Shown here: positions 17,931 through 26,667 of the stretch, in pieces | Layout of the letters: every line of letters starts with the position of its first letter | Position numbering within the stretch: position 1 is the stretch's first letter | NCBI RefSeq assembly: GCF_027111275.1 | Contig: NZ_CP114286.1 | Coordinates: forward strand, 2,418,001 to 2,482,000 | Reading direction: 5' to 3' | Length of the DNA stretch: 64,000 bases | From: Flavobacterium luteolum | Lineage (GTDB): Bacteria > Bacteroidota > Bacteroidia > Flavobacteriales > Flavobacteriaceae | Program-made: the position numbers and the translations under genes | Notes under the pieces: model-generated | Told to the model about the DNA's origin: nothing | Database searches by the model: none | Seen by the model: the letters and a program-made list of their open reading frames with translations, nothing else

Positions 17931-19283
17931 ATGAGAAAAAAACTAGCCCAAATATTAGTTGTTGATGATCAGGAAGAAATTCTTTTTTCTGCAAAAATGA
18001 TTCTTAAAAAACATTTCGAGACCATTTTTACAACTAATAGTCCAAAAAAAATCATTTCAATCTTAAGCGAAAATGACATAAATGTGGTTTTGCTAGATAT
18101 GAATTACCGAATTGGTTTTGAAGATGGACGAGAAGGTATTCATTGGTTAAAAGAAATTAAAACGCTTTCTCCGAATACAATTGTGATCTTAATGACCGCT
18201 TTTGGTAAAATCGAAACTGCTGTAGAAGGTATTAAAATTGGGGCTTTTGATTATGTGCTAAAGCCGTGGAATAACGAAAAGCTGTTGGAAGTTATTGATA
18301 AAGCAGTTTCTGAAAGCAGAAAAAACAGTAAAAAAACAACTTCAGAAAAAGCAGAGAAGACCGAAAAGAAATATTTTGTTGGCACTTCAGCAAAAATAAA
18401 ACAAGCATATTCTATTGCTGAGAAAGTGGCTAGAACAGATGCGAATGTTTTGATTTTGGGCGAAAACGGAACAGGAAAATATGTTTTTGCCGAATATATT
18501 CATCAGCATTCAGAAAGAAAAAATCAGCCTTTTGTGCATGTCGATTTAGGTTCTCTAAGTGATAATTTGTTTGAAAGTGAACTTTTTGGTTACGCAAAAG
18601 GTGCTTTTACCGATGCTAAAATTGATACTCCAGGACGTTTTGAAAATGCATCGAACGGAACTATTTTCTTAGATGAAATTGGAAATATCCCGCTTCATCT
18701 TCAGGCTAAATTATTACATGTTTTACAGACTAAAACCGTAACACGTTTAGGCGAAAGTAAACCACGACCGTTGAATGTTCGTGTTATTGCAGCCACAAAC
18801 AGTGATATAAAAGCTGAGGTAAAAAATAAAACCTTCCGTGAAGATTTGCTGTACCGAATTAATACCATGGAAATCAATTTGCCTTCTTTGAGAGAAAGAA
18901 AAGACGATATTGTGCCGATGGCCAACTTTATTCTGGAACAAATTGCAGAAAAATACAATCAGGAAAATTGGCGTTTTGAAGATAATGTTGCCTTATATCT
19001 AGAAAAATATCCGTGGAAAGGAAATGTGCGTGAAATGGAAAACAAAATAGAACGCGCTTTGATTTTGGCTGAAAACAATACCATTTCGGTAATGGATTTG
19101 GATATTTTGGATTTTGAAGAAATTCAGGAAAATGATGAAAATCCGTTATCGGAAATGGAGAAAGGCGCAATTGAAAAAGCACTTTTCAAGCACAACGGAA
19201 ACATCAGTAAAACTGCCGAAGAATTAGGTTTGTCTCGTGCCGCTTTGTACAGAAGAATAGAGAAATATGATTTGAAGAATTAA
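17931..19283 (+). CDS. NtrC-family sigma-54-dependent response regulator
   Basis: 450 residues. The receiver domain (1-125) has acidic pair D12/D13, phospho-acceptor D56 in VLLDMNYR, Thr in LMTAF and Lys in VLKPWN. The AAA+ domain has Walker A GENGTGK (177-183) and sigma-54 loop GAFTDA (224-229; GAFTGA in the consensus), then GTIFLDEIGNI and GNVREMENKIE. The C-terminal Fis-type HTH is NISKTAEELGLSRAALYRRIEKY. It likely activates the divergent exporter operon and pairs with the kinase downstream. Confidence 0.95.
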   Translation: MRKKLAQILVVDDQEEILFSAKMILKKHFETIFTTNSPKKIISILSENDINVVLLDMNYRIGFEDGREGIHWLKEIKTLSPNTIVILMTAFGKIETAVEGIKIGAFDYVLKPWNNEKLLEVIDKAVSESRKNSKKTTSEKAEKTEKKYFVGTSAKIKQAYSIAEKVARTDANVLILGENGTGKYVFAEYIHQHSERKNQPFVHVDLGSLSDNLFESELFGYAKGAFTDAKIDTPGRFENASNGTIFLDEIGNIPLHLQAKLLHVLQTKTVTRLGESKPRPLNVRVIAATNSDIKAEVKNKTFREDLLYRINTMEINLPSLRERKDDIVPMANFILEQIAEKYNQENWRFEDNVALYLEKYPWKGNVREMENKIERALILAENNTISVMDLDILDFEEIQENDENPLSEMEKGAIEKALFKHNGNISKTAEELGLSRAALYRRIEKYDLKN

Positions 19284-19429
19284 AGAGGAAGAAGTAAGAG
19301 GCAAGAATCAAGATTTTTGCTTTGTCTTTAGTCTCATGCAGATTTCGCAAATTTAGCAGATAAAAAAATCTCTATAATCTTTTTAATCTGTGGCAAGAAA
19401 AAAAACAATCCGTGGTAAACAAAAAAATA

Positions 19430-20755
19430 ATGAAGAATTGGAAATTTTATAATGCCTTGTTCGTGAGGGTTCTATTTGTAATGGTACTCTTCCTTGCCAG
19501 TGCATTATTATTCTATAAAGGATTTCAATACAACGCTCTATTGGTTGGTGTTTTCGTTTTGATTTTCCTATTCGAAATGTATTTTTTTGTCAAAAACCAA
19601 TTGCTGTTTTATGACAAAACGATAAACTCGATTCTACATGACGACTTTTCTGCCCATTTTCCAGAAGGACATAAAAAAGACAACTTCAATAGTCTGTATC
19701 TCTTGTATGATACTTTAAAAGTTCAGAAACAAGAGCAAATTTCCAAAGAATTAATCTACCGTTCGATTTTGAACAGTATAGACACCGCTGCTTTAATCTT
19801 AGAAAAAGAAAATGAGGATTGGTCCATTTTTATAATGAATGACTGTTTTTCGAATCTTTTTAAAGTCCCAAAAGTAAGTCATTGGAAATATCTGAAAAAC
19901 TATCTTCCGAGTCTGTGTGGTGAAATTGAAAAGGTTGGTTTTACCGAATTAAAAACCGCCATTTCAATCAAAATTGAAGATCAGGACTTGCAGACTTTTA
20001 TGTTGCAGACTTCTCATACTCAAACCTACGATAAAGAGTATTTTATCATTTTGCTCGACAGTATTCAGCGCGTTATTGAGAAAAAAGAAAAAGAAGCATG
20101 GATTAATTTGATGAAGATTATTTCGCATGAATTAATGAATTCTCTAACGCCTATTCGTGCGCTTTCGCAGAATCTGCTTCATATTGTAGATCAGGAAGAG
20201 TTGGAAGAAGACGATTTTGAAGACATCAAAAGCAGTATTTCGACAATCATAAATAGAAGTGATCATTTGCAGTTTTTTGTGGAGAATTACCGTAAACTGG
20301 CAATGTTGCCAACGCCAAACAAGCAAATGACGCCAATTAATGCATTGTTTGAAGATTGTCTGCGTATCATGAGTCCGATTTTGAAAGAAGAAGGAATAGA
20401 ATTGGTGAACGAAATACACAGTTCGCGTTCTATTATGATTGATAAAAATCAGATGGAACAGGTGATTATCAATTTAATTACCAATAGTATTCATGCATTA
20501 AAAGAAAAAACTGAAAAGAAATTAATAATTTCCAGTTATACAGAAAATAATCGCTTTTTCATTGTGATCTCAGACAACGGAAAAGGAGTAGACGCAGAGA
20601 TTCGAGATAAAGTTTTTCTTCCGTTTTTCACCACCAGAAAAGATGGAGCAGGAATTGGTTTGACGCTTTCTAAAAACATTATAGAAGCCCACGGAGGTTA
20701 TCTAAGCTACCAAACCGATGAGGATAAAACGAGTTTTGTGATTTGCTTGATTTAG
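19430..20755 (+). CDS. Sensor histidine kinase
   Basis: 442 residues from ATG 19430; the GTG 18 bases upstream is less likely. Two N-terminal TMs (about 10-55) come first, then a PAS-like segment (about 95-215). The phospho-acceptor is H233 in IISHELMNSLTPIRALS. ATP-binding boxes are NLITNSIHAL (N), DNGKGVD (G1) and GIGLTLSKNIIEAHGG (G2). NtrB/AtoS-like layout. It lies 146 bp after the response regulator; the gap holds a dispersed cgcagatttagcagat repeat. Confidence 0.93.
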   Translation: MKNWKFYNALFVRVLFVMVLFLASALLFYKGFQYNALLVGVFVLIFLFEMYFFVKNQLLFYDKTINSILHDDFSAHFPEGHKKDNFNSLYLLYDTLKVQKQEQISKELIYRSILNSIDTAALILEKENEDWSIFIMNDCFSNLFKVPKVSHWKYLKNYLPSLCGEIEKVGFTELKTAISIKIEDQDLQTFMLQTSHTQTYDKEYFIILLDSIQRVIEKKEKEAWINLMKIISHELMNSLTPIRALSQNLLHIVDQEELEEDDFEDIKSSISTIINRSDHLQFFVENYRKLAMLPTPNKQMTPINALFEDCLRIMSPILKEEGIELVNEIHSSRSIMIDKNQMEQVIINLITNSIHALKEKTEKKLIISSYTENNRFFIVISDNGKGVDAEIRDKVFLPFFTTRKDGAGIGLTLSKNIIEAHGGYLSYQTDEDKTSFVICLI

Positions 20756-20798
20756 TAGGTTTTGCCACAAAGGCGCTAAGTCGCAAAGATTTTTTCCC

Positions 20799-20867
20799 GC
20801 AGATTTTGCAGATTTTGCAGATTTTGAATTAAAAAAAAGAAAATCGGCTAGATCTGCAAAATCTGCG
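20799..20867. repeat. Hairpin repeat after histidine kinase gene
   Basis: CGCAGATTTTGCAGAT (20799-20814) is the exact reverse complement of 20852-20867. It is a member of the dispersed gcagatttngcagatt family, also at 2713, 19338 and 43583-43660. Confidence 0.75.
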
Positions 20868-20898
20868 AGAGAAAATAAAAATATAAATTCTTTCTGCT

Positions 20899-20925
20899 AA
20901 AATGAACTTATATCACTTATATGGT
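20899..20925. repeat. ACCATATAAGTGATATAAGT repeat, copy 1
   Basis: Minus-orientation copy just beyond the alkyltransferase-like gene end. Other copies are at 25065-25084, 26007-26026 and 26123-26142. Confidence 0.75.
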
Positions 20926-20936
20926 GAAAATGATTT

Positions 20937-21263
20937 TTACGATTCAACTTCCGGTTTCCAGAAATGCTTTTCAAAATCTACAATCTGATTGTTGACTACT
21001 TTAATGCCTTCGTTTTCTAAAAGTTGCTGCATTAAATTAGTTCCGTCAAAGTGATGTTTTCCTGTTAGAAGACCTTTTTGGTTTACAACTCTATGCGCAG
21101 GAACATCATCCATATTATGACAGGCGTTCATTGCCCAACCGACCATTCTTGCAGAACGTGCTGTGCCCAATGCTTTTGCTATTGCACCATAAGAAGTAAC
21201 TTTTCCAAACGGAATTTGTCTGGCGATTACATAAACTCTTTCAAAAAAATTCTCTTCTGCCAT
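20937..21263 (-). CDS. Alkyltransferase-like (ATL) protein
   Basis: 108 residues from ATG 21263; the upstream in-frame extension runs into repeat DNA. The MGMT DNA-binding fold is visible (IPFGKVTSYGAIAKALGTARSARMVGWAM). The methyl-acceptor motif PCHR is PAHR (55-58), so the acceptor Cys is Ala56. ATL proteins bind O6-alkylguanine without repairing it and hand the lesion to nucleotide excision repair. The intact HRV segment after the motif argues against decay. Confidence 0.9.
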   Translation of the reverse strand: MAEENFFERVYVIARQIPFGKVTSYGAIAKALGTARSARMVGWAMNACHNMDDVPAHRVVNQKGLLTGKHHFDGTNLMQQLLENEGIKVVNNQIVDFEKHFWKPEVES

Positions 21264-21278
21264 GATTTTGTTTTTTTT

Positions 21279-21389
21279 GCCACAGATTAAAAGGATTAAA
21301 TTGATTATTTGCAAAAAATCGTAAAAATCTGCGTGAAAAATATTTAGCCACAAAGTAAAAAAATCATTTTAATCTGTGAAATCTGTGGC
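21279..21389. repeat. Inverted repeat of the gccacagatt family
   Basis: GCCACAGATT at 21279-21288 is mirrored by AATCTGTGGC at the right end. Inner gcgtgaaaaat and tttttgcaaaaaat units give extra partial pairing. Confidence 0.6.
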
Positions 21390-21396
21390 TATAAAA

Positions 21397-22035
21397 TTAT
21401 CCGAAGTAGTAATTTAGGATATTGAAAAGTGTTGCAACAGCGACTAATCCAGTAATGGTTCCGATAATGGTATTCATGTTACGCATGAAGTAATCGGTTT
21501 TCTTTTCTATTCTTCCGAAAAAAGCAATATAACTGTATAAAATTCCAAAAGCGCCAAGAACAGAGCCTAATACGAATGTTAGTATAATTGGGTTTTGAAA
21601 TGTAAAAAGATTGTATGAAGCCAGTGTAACACTTACGACAACATAATACGGAATCGGAAAGAAGTTTAATCCAGAAAGCAACATTCCGAGAAAGAAACTA
21701 CTTTTTTTACTGCTTTTCTTAATCTTTGTTTTTTTCTTTGCTATTGGATCTTTCGCAAAAAATAAAAAGTAAATAGTTAAGATCGAAAAAATAACAAAAC
21801 CAACTTCACGCAATAAGGTTACAACATCTGGGCGATTGTCTATAACACGTGCAAATAATACTGCGACATAAGCCTGAAAGAAAATAACGATAACAGCGCC
21901 GATTACAAATGACAGTGCATTCTTTTTTCCCTCTTTCATTTTTATTTTGGCAGCCGTCATATTGAGCAATCCTGGCGGAATTGTCCCAATGGCTGCTGCG
22001 ATAAAACCTGAAAGTAAAGGGGTAAGGTAGGTCAT
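21397..22035 (-). CDS. LysE-family transporter
   Basis: 212 residues with six predicted TM helices. The N-terminal pattern LLSGFIAAAIGTIPPGLLNMTAAKIKMKEGKKNALSF matches LysE/RhtB exporters (GxxPGP-like turn, here GTIPPG). A cytoplasmic Lys-rich loop (KKKTKIKKSSKKSS) sits between TM3 and TM4. It probably exports an amino acid or similar small molecule at the inner membrane; the substrate is unknown. Confidence 0.85.
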   Translation of the reverse strand: MTYLTPLLSGFIAAAIGTIPPGLLNMTAAKIKMKEGKKNALSFVIGAVIVIFFQAYVAVLFARVIDNRPDVVTLLREVGFVIFSILTIYFLFFAKDPIAKKKTKIKKSSKKSSFFLGMLLSGLNFFPIPYYVVVSVTLASYNLFTFQNPIILTFVLGSVLGAFGILYSYIAFFGRIEKKTDYFMRNMNTIIGTITGLVAVATLFNILNYYFG

Positions 22036-22077
22036 TTAGTTATTAAAATCGGTTAGATTAAGGTTTCAAAATTAAAG

Positions 22078-22755
22078 TTAGTCTTTAATTTTGAAACGAA
22101 TATACGTAATTGCCTTATTAATTTCTAGATATTGTTTTTCGTAAAAAGTCTGGATAGAAGTTACAACTTCAGGGCTTCCTTCGTTTTTATATACGTTATG
22201 ATTCGCGTATAAAACTTCGTGACCTTCACCATGAAGCAATCCAAGAGTATAACCGTGCATAAATTCGCTATCGGTTTTAAGGTTTACAACACCGTCTTTT
22301 TTCAGGATTTTTTTGTACAATTTCAAGAACTCAGAATTGGTCATTCTGTGTTTTGTTCTTTTGTATTTGATCTGCGGATCTGGGAAAGTAATCCAGATTT
22401 CGTCAACTTCGCCTTCAGCAAAAATATGATTGATCAATTCGATTTGTGTACGAACGAAAGCAACATTATGAAGTCCGTCTTCAACAGCAGTTTTTGCACC
22501 ACGCCAGAAACGAGCACCTTTAATATCAATTCCGATAAAATTTTTGTTTGGGTATTTTTCTGCTAATCCAACAGAATATTCTCCCTTTCCGCATCCTAAC
22601 TCTAAAACTAATGGATTATCATTTTTAAAGAAATCAGAATTCCATTTTCCTTTTAAAGGCATTAAATCGCCTACAACTTCTTCTCTGGTTGGTTGAAAAA
22701 CGTTTTGAAATGTTTCGTTCTCTCTGAATCTCTTAAGTTTATTTTTACTTCCCAC
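22078..22755 (-). CDS. trmB: tRNA (guanine-N7-)-methyltransferase TrmB
   Basis: 225 residues starting at GTG 22755, which gives the usual (M)GSKNKLKRF start; a TTG 21 bases upstream is also in frame. The SAM motif is LELGCGKGEYSVGLAE, followed by GIDIKGARFWRGAKTA. The active-site region is VDEIWITFPDPQIKYKRTKHRM. It methylates G46 in the variable loop of tRNAs. Confidence 0.95.
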   Translation of the reverse strand: MGSKNKLKRFRENETFQNVFQPTREEVVGDLMPLKGKWNSDFFKNDNPLVLELGCGKGEYSVGLAEKYPNKNFIGIDIKGARFWRGAKTAVEDGLHNVAFVRTQIELINHIFAEGEVDEIWITFPDPQIKYKRTKHRMTNSEFLKLYKKILKKDGVVNLKTDSEFMHGYTLGLLHGEGHEVLYANHNVYKNEGSPEVVTSIQTFYEKQYLEINKAITYIRFKIKD

Positions 22756-22831
22756 TTTTACAAAAATTTTCGGCAAAATTAAGGAATATAAACGAATGAA
22801 ATGGCGTAAGTGGGTTTAAATGTTTTTTTCT

Positions 22832-22880
22832 GCCACGAATTCACGAATTATTTTAAAAATATAATTTGTGAATTCGTGGC
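22832..22880. repeat. Hairpin repeat of the gccacgaattc family
   Basis: GCCACGAATTCACGAATT pairs with AATTTGTGAATTCGTGGC. It lies between the amt and trmB genes on the same strand and may end amt-upstream transcription. Confidence 0.75.
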
Positions 22881-22889
22881 GAAAAAAAA

Positions 22890-24272
22890 TTATCCATAAT
22901 GAGGCTCAGTAATGGGTTGTGCTTTTGGGTCAAGAGATTCATCGTGTTGCGATAAATCCAATCCGATGTGTTCTGATTCTTCAGAAACTCTTAGCGGAAT
23001 AATGAAATTGGTTACTTTAAATAAGAAATAAGCTCCGAAGAAAGTAAAGATAGAAACCAAAACCAAAGCCATCATGTGATGTCCGAAAACATTCCAGCCG
23101 CCGTGAAGTAAACTTGCATTTTCGCCGTGAGCGAAAATAGCAGTTAGAATCATTCCCATAATTCCGCCGACACCGTGACAAGCAAAAACGTCAAGTGTAT
23201 CATCGAACTTTTTAGAGTATTTACAATTTACAGCCGTGTTAGAAACCAACGCAGTAATGAAACCGAAGAACATACTTTCTGGCACCGAAACAAATCCTGC
23301 AGCTGGTGTAATGGCAACAAGTCCTACAACAGCACCAATACAAGCTCCAAGAGCAGAAACTTTTCTTCCGTTCATTCTATCAAAGAAAATCCAAGTTAGC
23401 ATTGCTGCCGCAGACGAAGTTGTAGTGGTTGCAAAAGCCATCGCAGCAGTTCCGTTGGCAGCAAGAGCAGATCCAGCGTTGAAACCGAACCAGCCAAACC
23501 AAAGCATTCCTGTTCCTAATAATACAAAAGGAATATTGGTTGGAATATGCTGACTGTTTTTTCTTTTTCCTAAAACAATAACTCCAGCCAAAGCAGCAAA
23601 ACCAGAACTCATGTGTACAACCGTTCCTCCTGCAAAATCTTTAACACCAAAATAGCTTCCTAAAACACCCGTTGGATACCAAACAGCATGACATAAAGGA
23701 GCATATATAAAAATGGTAAATAAACTAATAAAAACTAAATAAGAGATAAAACGAACGCGTTCTGCAAATGAACCCGTAATAATAGCAGGACAAATGATGG
23801 CAAATTTCATCTGAAACAAAGCAAAAAGCATAAACGGAATCGTATTGGCCAATTGTTTATGAGGCAGAACGCCAACATAATCCATAAAAGCAAAAGTAGT
23901 CGGATTGCCAAAAAAGCTATAAAAATGATCTCCAGAACCAAAACCAACTGGTTCTCCAAATGCCAAACTAAAAGCAACCACTACCCATAAAAGCGTAACG
24001 ACACCCAGACAGATAAAACTTTGAAGCATGGTCGAAATAACATTTTTCTTTCCAACCATTCCGCCATAAAAGAAAGACAATCCTGGCGTCATGATTAAAA
24101 CTAGACAGCTCGAAGTAAGCATCCAGGCAACATCGGCAGGAACGATATGATCTGTAGCTCCAAATTCTGATAAAACATAATTATTTTCGGTCACTGTTGG
24201 CCAAAATGCCCCTATCGTACATACGACGCTTATCATGATAAAGGAGATAATCCAGCGTTTTTCTATTTTCAT
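22890..24272 (-). CDS. amt: Ammonium transporter (Amt family)
   Basis: 460 residues: an N-terminal signal/TM segment, then eleven Amt helices. Signatures are LTSSCLVLIMTPGLSFFYGGMVGKKN, DFAGGTVVHMSSGFAALAG (pore His), GWFGFNAGSALAANG, and DVFACHGVGGIMG (second pore His). It conducts ammonium/ammonia across the inner membrane. No PII (glnK) gene is adjacent in this window. Confidence 0.95.
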   Translation of the reverse strand: MKIEKRWIISFIMISVVCTIGAFWPTVTENNYVLSEFGATDHIVPADVAWMLTSSCLVLIMTPGLSFFYGGMVGKKNVISTMLQSFICLGVVTLLWVVVAFSLAFGEPVGFGSGDHFYSFFGNPTTFAFMDYVGVLPHKQLANTIPFMLFALFQMKFAIICPAIITGSFAERVRFISYLVFISLFTIFIYAPLCHAVWYPTGVLGSYFGVKDFAGGTVVHMSSGFAALAGVIVLGKRKNSQHIPTNIPFVLLGTGMLWFGWFGFNAGSALAANGTAAMAFATTTTSSAAAMLTWIFFDRMNGRKVSALGACIGAVVGLVAITPAAGFVSVPESMFFGFITALVSNTAVNCKYSKKFDDTLDVFACHGVGGIMGMILTAIFAHGENASLLHGGWNVFGHHMMALVLVSIFTFFGAYFLFKVTNFIIPLRVSEESEHIGLDLSQHDESLDPKAQPITEPHYG

Positions 24273-24535
24273 TTTTAAAATACTTTGTTTAACCCTATTT
24301 TTTTTGGGGTCAAAGTTAGAAAAAAATAAAGATTCTTGTTTTTAAGGCTGTTAAAATAGAGGTGTAGGTTTTATTTTGATGAAATTTGTAAAATACAGGT
24401 TCTTTTTTTGACAGTATCTTATTCTAAAGTTACAAAAAAGCACTGTTTTTGCCGAATTTATTAAAATAAATCTGCTAACAGTGCTTCTAAAGTGCTCAAA
24501 AAGTTACGTTTATAATAAGAAAACCGTAAAATGTT

Positions 24536-25024
24536 TTATTTTTTCTGAAGTTTTGCAATCAAAGCGTCTTCAATTGGTGCTTTTATTTTGGTTATGGCAT
24601 CAACTTCGTCATTTGGAACAGTCATCGATAAAACATAATGCTGAATTTTCCATTCGTTCCCTACTTTTATTAAAACTCCAGAACCGCGACAGATTTTCAT
24701 TTGAGTATCTAACAATTCATCAAACCAAGCAATTTTCCCTGATTTATCAAAAAAGATATGACGCTCTAAAGCTTTAAAATTCCAAGTCGTTCCTTTATCG
24801 AAAAATGGTTTTGCCCAAATAGCAAATTCCTTTTTAGTCCAATTTTCGGTTGCATCCGTTCCAATGTAAATAGCATCGTCTGCCAAGACATTAAAGTAGG
24901 CATCATATTTTACTTCGGCAGCCGCTTTATGCCAAGCGTCTAATGTATGATTGATTTTGATTTTGTCTGTTTGCGCATTAGCAAAAGAAGCAACAAATAA
25001 AAGGAGTAAAAGTGTTTTTTTCAT
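24536..25024 (-). CDS. Secreted SnoaL/NTF2-like protein (DUF4440 type)
   Basis: 162 residues with signal peptide MKKTLLLLLFVASFANAQ. The mature part has DAWHKAAAEVKYDAYFNVLADDAIYIGTDATENWTKKEF and GSGVLIKVGNEWKIQHYVLSM, the cone-shaped alpha+beta pattern of NTF2-like proteins. Bacteroidota homologues are annotated as nuclear transport factor 2 family with no known substrate. Confidence 0.75.
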   Translation of the reverse strand: MKKTLLLLLFVASFANAQTDKIKINHTLDAWHKAAAEVKYDAYFNVLADDAIYIGTDATENWTKKEFAIWAKPFFDKGTTWNFKALERHIFFDKSGKIAWFDELLDTQMKICRGSGVLIKVGNEWKIQHYVLSMTVPNDEVDAITKIKAPIEDALIAKLQKK

Positions 25025-25064
25025 GAGATATGTTATTTGAGTTTAAAGGTATAATTTTTTTTGA

Positions 25065-25084
25065 ACCATATAAGTGATATAAGG
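25065..25084. repeat. ACCATATAAGTGATATAAGT repeat, copy 2
   Basis: Plus-orientation copy with final base changed, just upstream of the NTF2-like gene. Confidence 0.7.
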
Positions 25085-25132
25085 AAATGGAAGTTTTTAA
25101 CCTTCTACTCACATATAATAAAAGTACTGTTT

Positions 25133-25230
25133 GTCATCCTGAGGAACGAAGGATCACACTAGAAACTCCGTAAAGAGATTCGCCAATCTTTGTAGAGCTC
25201 CGTGTGTGATCCTTCGTTCCTCAGGATGAC
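25133..25230. repeat. 98-bp element with perfect 27-bp inverted ends
   Basis: GTCATCCTGAGGAACGAAGG... at 25133-25159 is the exact reverse complement of 25204-25230. The 44-bp core contains GCCAATCTTTGTAGAGCT, which recurs in the element at 49876-50002. No coding capacity; REPIN/MITE-like in form. Confidence 0.85.
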
Positions 25231-25341
25231 ATAAATTCAAAACAATTTAAAATCCTGTGTTTAATTATCATTAACATTACTCATGTCATTTAATCTCTCA
25301 AAAAACTACTATATTTGATTCTCAATAAAAATACCCCAGTC

Positions 25342-26001
25342 ATGAAGGCAAAAATACTTCTAAGCTCAATAGCTGTTACTTCTTTACTTTTTGTTTCTTG
25401 TAAAAAAGAATTAGAACCGCAAGAAAGTACAGCAACATCAGAATTAGTAAGATTAGGACTTGCAAAAGATACAACAAAACCTGCAGCGCCAGTAGCGCAA
25501 GCTCCTGCTGCAAACCCAAATACGGTTTTAAGCGATACAAAAGGAATTAATCCTGCTCACGGACAGCCGGGACACCGTTGCGATATTGCGGTTGGAGCAC
25601 CTTTAAACTCTGCACCGACACAGCAAGTGCAGGCAACTCAGGGACAAACCGTTCAGGTAAATCCGAATCAGCAGAAAATGGTGACGACTACAACAACTAC
25701 GCCTGTTAAAGTGGCAAAAGGGATGAATCCGCCACACGGACAGCCGGGGCATAGATGTGATATTCCTGTTGGAGCGCCTTTAAACTCGCCTAAAGCAACA
25801 ACAACTGCAACAACGACAAATACAGCTCAAAGCGGAACAGTTACGCAAAACTTTAGCGTTACTCCTCCAGCATCAAACCCAGTTCCAGCTTTGTTAAGCA
25901 CAGAAGGCACTGAAGCGACAGTAGCAGACGGAATGAATCCGCCACACGGAAAACCAGGTCATCGTTGCGATATTGCAGTTGGCGCACCGTTGCCTAAATA
26001 A
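25342..26001 (+). CDS. Lipoprotein with three HGxPGHRCDI repeats
   Basis: 219 residues from ATG 25342. The lipobox LLFVSCKKE makes it a lipoprotein. A low-complexity Ala/Thr/Gln/Pro linker separates three near-identical units of about 22 residues. Each reads G(M/I)NPxHGxPGHRCDI, then (A/P)VGAPL. Every unit has two His and one Cys in a rigid Pro/Gly setting. The same motif occurs as a single C-terminal tag in other Flavobacteria (recalled, not checked). Metal or haem binding is possible, but no function is established. Confidence 0.8.
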   Translation: MKAKILLSSIAVTSLLFVSCKKELEPQESTATSELVRLGLAKDTTKPAAPVAQAPAANPNTVLSDTKGINPAHGQPGHRCDIAVGAPLNSAPTQQVQATQGQTVQVNPNQQKMVTTTTTTPVKVAKGMNPPHGQPGHRCDIPVGAPLNSPKATTTATTTNTAQSGTVTQNFSVTPPASNPVPALLSTEGTEATVADGMNPPHGKPGHRCDIAVGAPLPK

Positions 26002-26006
26002 AGTAA

Positions 26007-26026
26007 ACCATATAAGTGATATAAGT
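26007..26026. repeat. ACCATATAAGTGATATAAGT repeat, copy 3
   Basis: Forms an inverted pair with the copy at 26123-26142; the terminator at 26059-26102 sits between them. Confidence 0.75.
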
Positions 26027-26058
26027 AATTTAAGATTTTCACTTATTACGATCCATAA

Positions 26059-26102
26059 AAAAAGCGAAGCCGTAAAGTAGTACTTTACGGCTTCGTTGCT
26101 TT
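26059..26102. terminator. Bidirectional terminator between lipoprotein and HPF genes
   Basis: CGAAGCCGTAAAGTA pairs with TACTTTACGGCTTCG around a 1-2 nt centre, with A-rich and T-rich flanks. Confidence 0.85.
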
Positions 26103-26122
26103 GTGATGTAAATTTAAAATGA

Positions 26123-26142
26123 ACTTATATCACTTATATGGT
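26123..26142. repeat. ACCATATAAGTGATATAAGT repeat, copy 4
   Basis: Reverse-complement copy immediately downstream of the HPF gene. Confidence 0.75.
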
Positions 26143-26152
26143 TTAAAAAAAA

Positions 26153-26467
26153 TTAATGTTCTTTTATCTTCTCGAAAGTGCTCGTCAATGTTTTTTTAGC
26201 TTTTGCCAATGCACCGCTAAAAGCTTTTTCTAGAGTGTCGGCGTGTTCTGTAACCGTAATTGGCTGTAGTTTTACAGGACGAACTTCAATCACACATTTT
26301 TTGTCATGCAAGCTGAATTTTTCTCCATTTTCATCTCCAAAATGAATTTCTACGCGAGTAATTTTATCTTGAAAACGGTCTAAGCTTTTTTCTACTTCTC
26401 CAGAAAAATAACTTTCTAATCTTGCACTTCCTTCAATGTTTTTGTCGGTGTTGATTTGTACTTTCAT
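26153..26467 (-). CDS. HPF/RaiA-family ribosome-associated protein
   Basis: 104 residues, the short form. MKVQINTDKNIEGSARLESYFSGEVEKSLDRFQDKITRVEIHF is the usual beta-alpha start, followed by KKCVIEVRP and HADTLEKAFSGALAKAKKTL. Short HPF/YfiA proteins bind the decoding centre of the 30S subunit and silence ribosomes in stationary phase. The long-form C-terminal dimerisation domain is absent. Confidence 0.88.
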   Translation of the reverse strand: MKVQINTDKNIEGSARLESYFSGEVEKSLDRFQDKITRVEIHFGDENGEKFSLHDKKCVIEVRPVKLQPITVTEHADTLEKAFSGALAKAKKTLTSTFEKIKEH

Positions 26468-26658
26468 AACAAATAAAATTTAATGATTCATTCTCAAACT
26501 TATCGATTTTAAAGATAAAAGACAAGTAGGTTAAGGAAATATTATGAAATTTTAAATTGATTTATTTTTCAATTTTGTAATTTCGATTTGGAGAAAATAT
26601 ACTTATAGTATTTTATTTCTTAAATAAAGAAAAAACTTACATTTTATTTTGTTTTTCA

Positions 26659-26666
26659 TATATTTG
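26659..26666 (+). promoter_or_regulatory. -7 box upstream of the small orphan gene
   Basis: TATATTTG with a weak TTA 19 bases upstream (26637-26639). It would drive the short ORF at 26689 and the 77-residue gene at 26809. Confidence 0.55.
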
Positions 26667-26667
26667 G

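Noticed and set aside
23175..23553. ORFs antisense to the ammonium transporter
   Set aside because: Antisense shadows with no signal of their own; the Amt frame explains the sequence.
24481..24777. 98-codon plus-strand ORF across the end of the NTF2-like gene
   Set aside because: Antisense to a gene with a clear signal peptide and family pattern; composition is that of a shadow.
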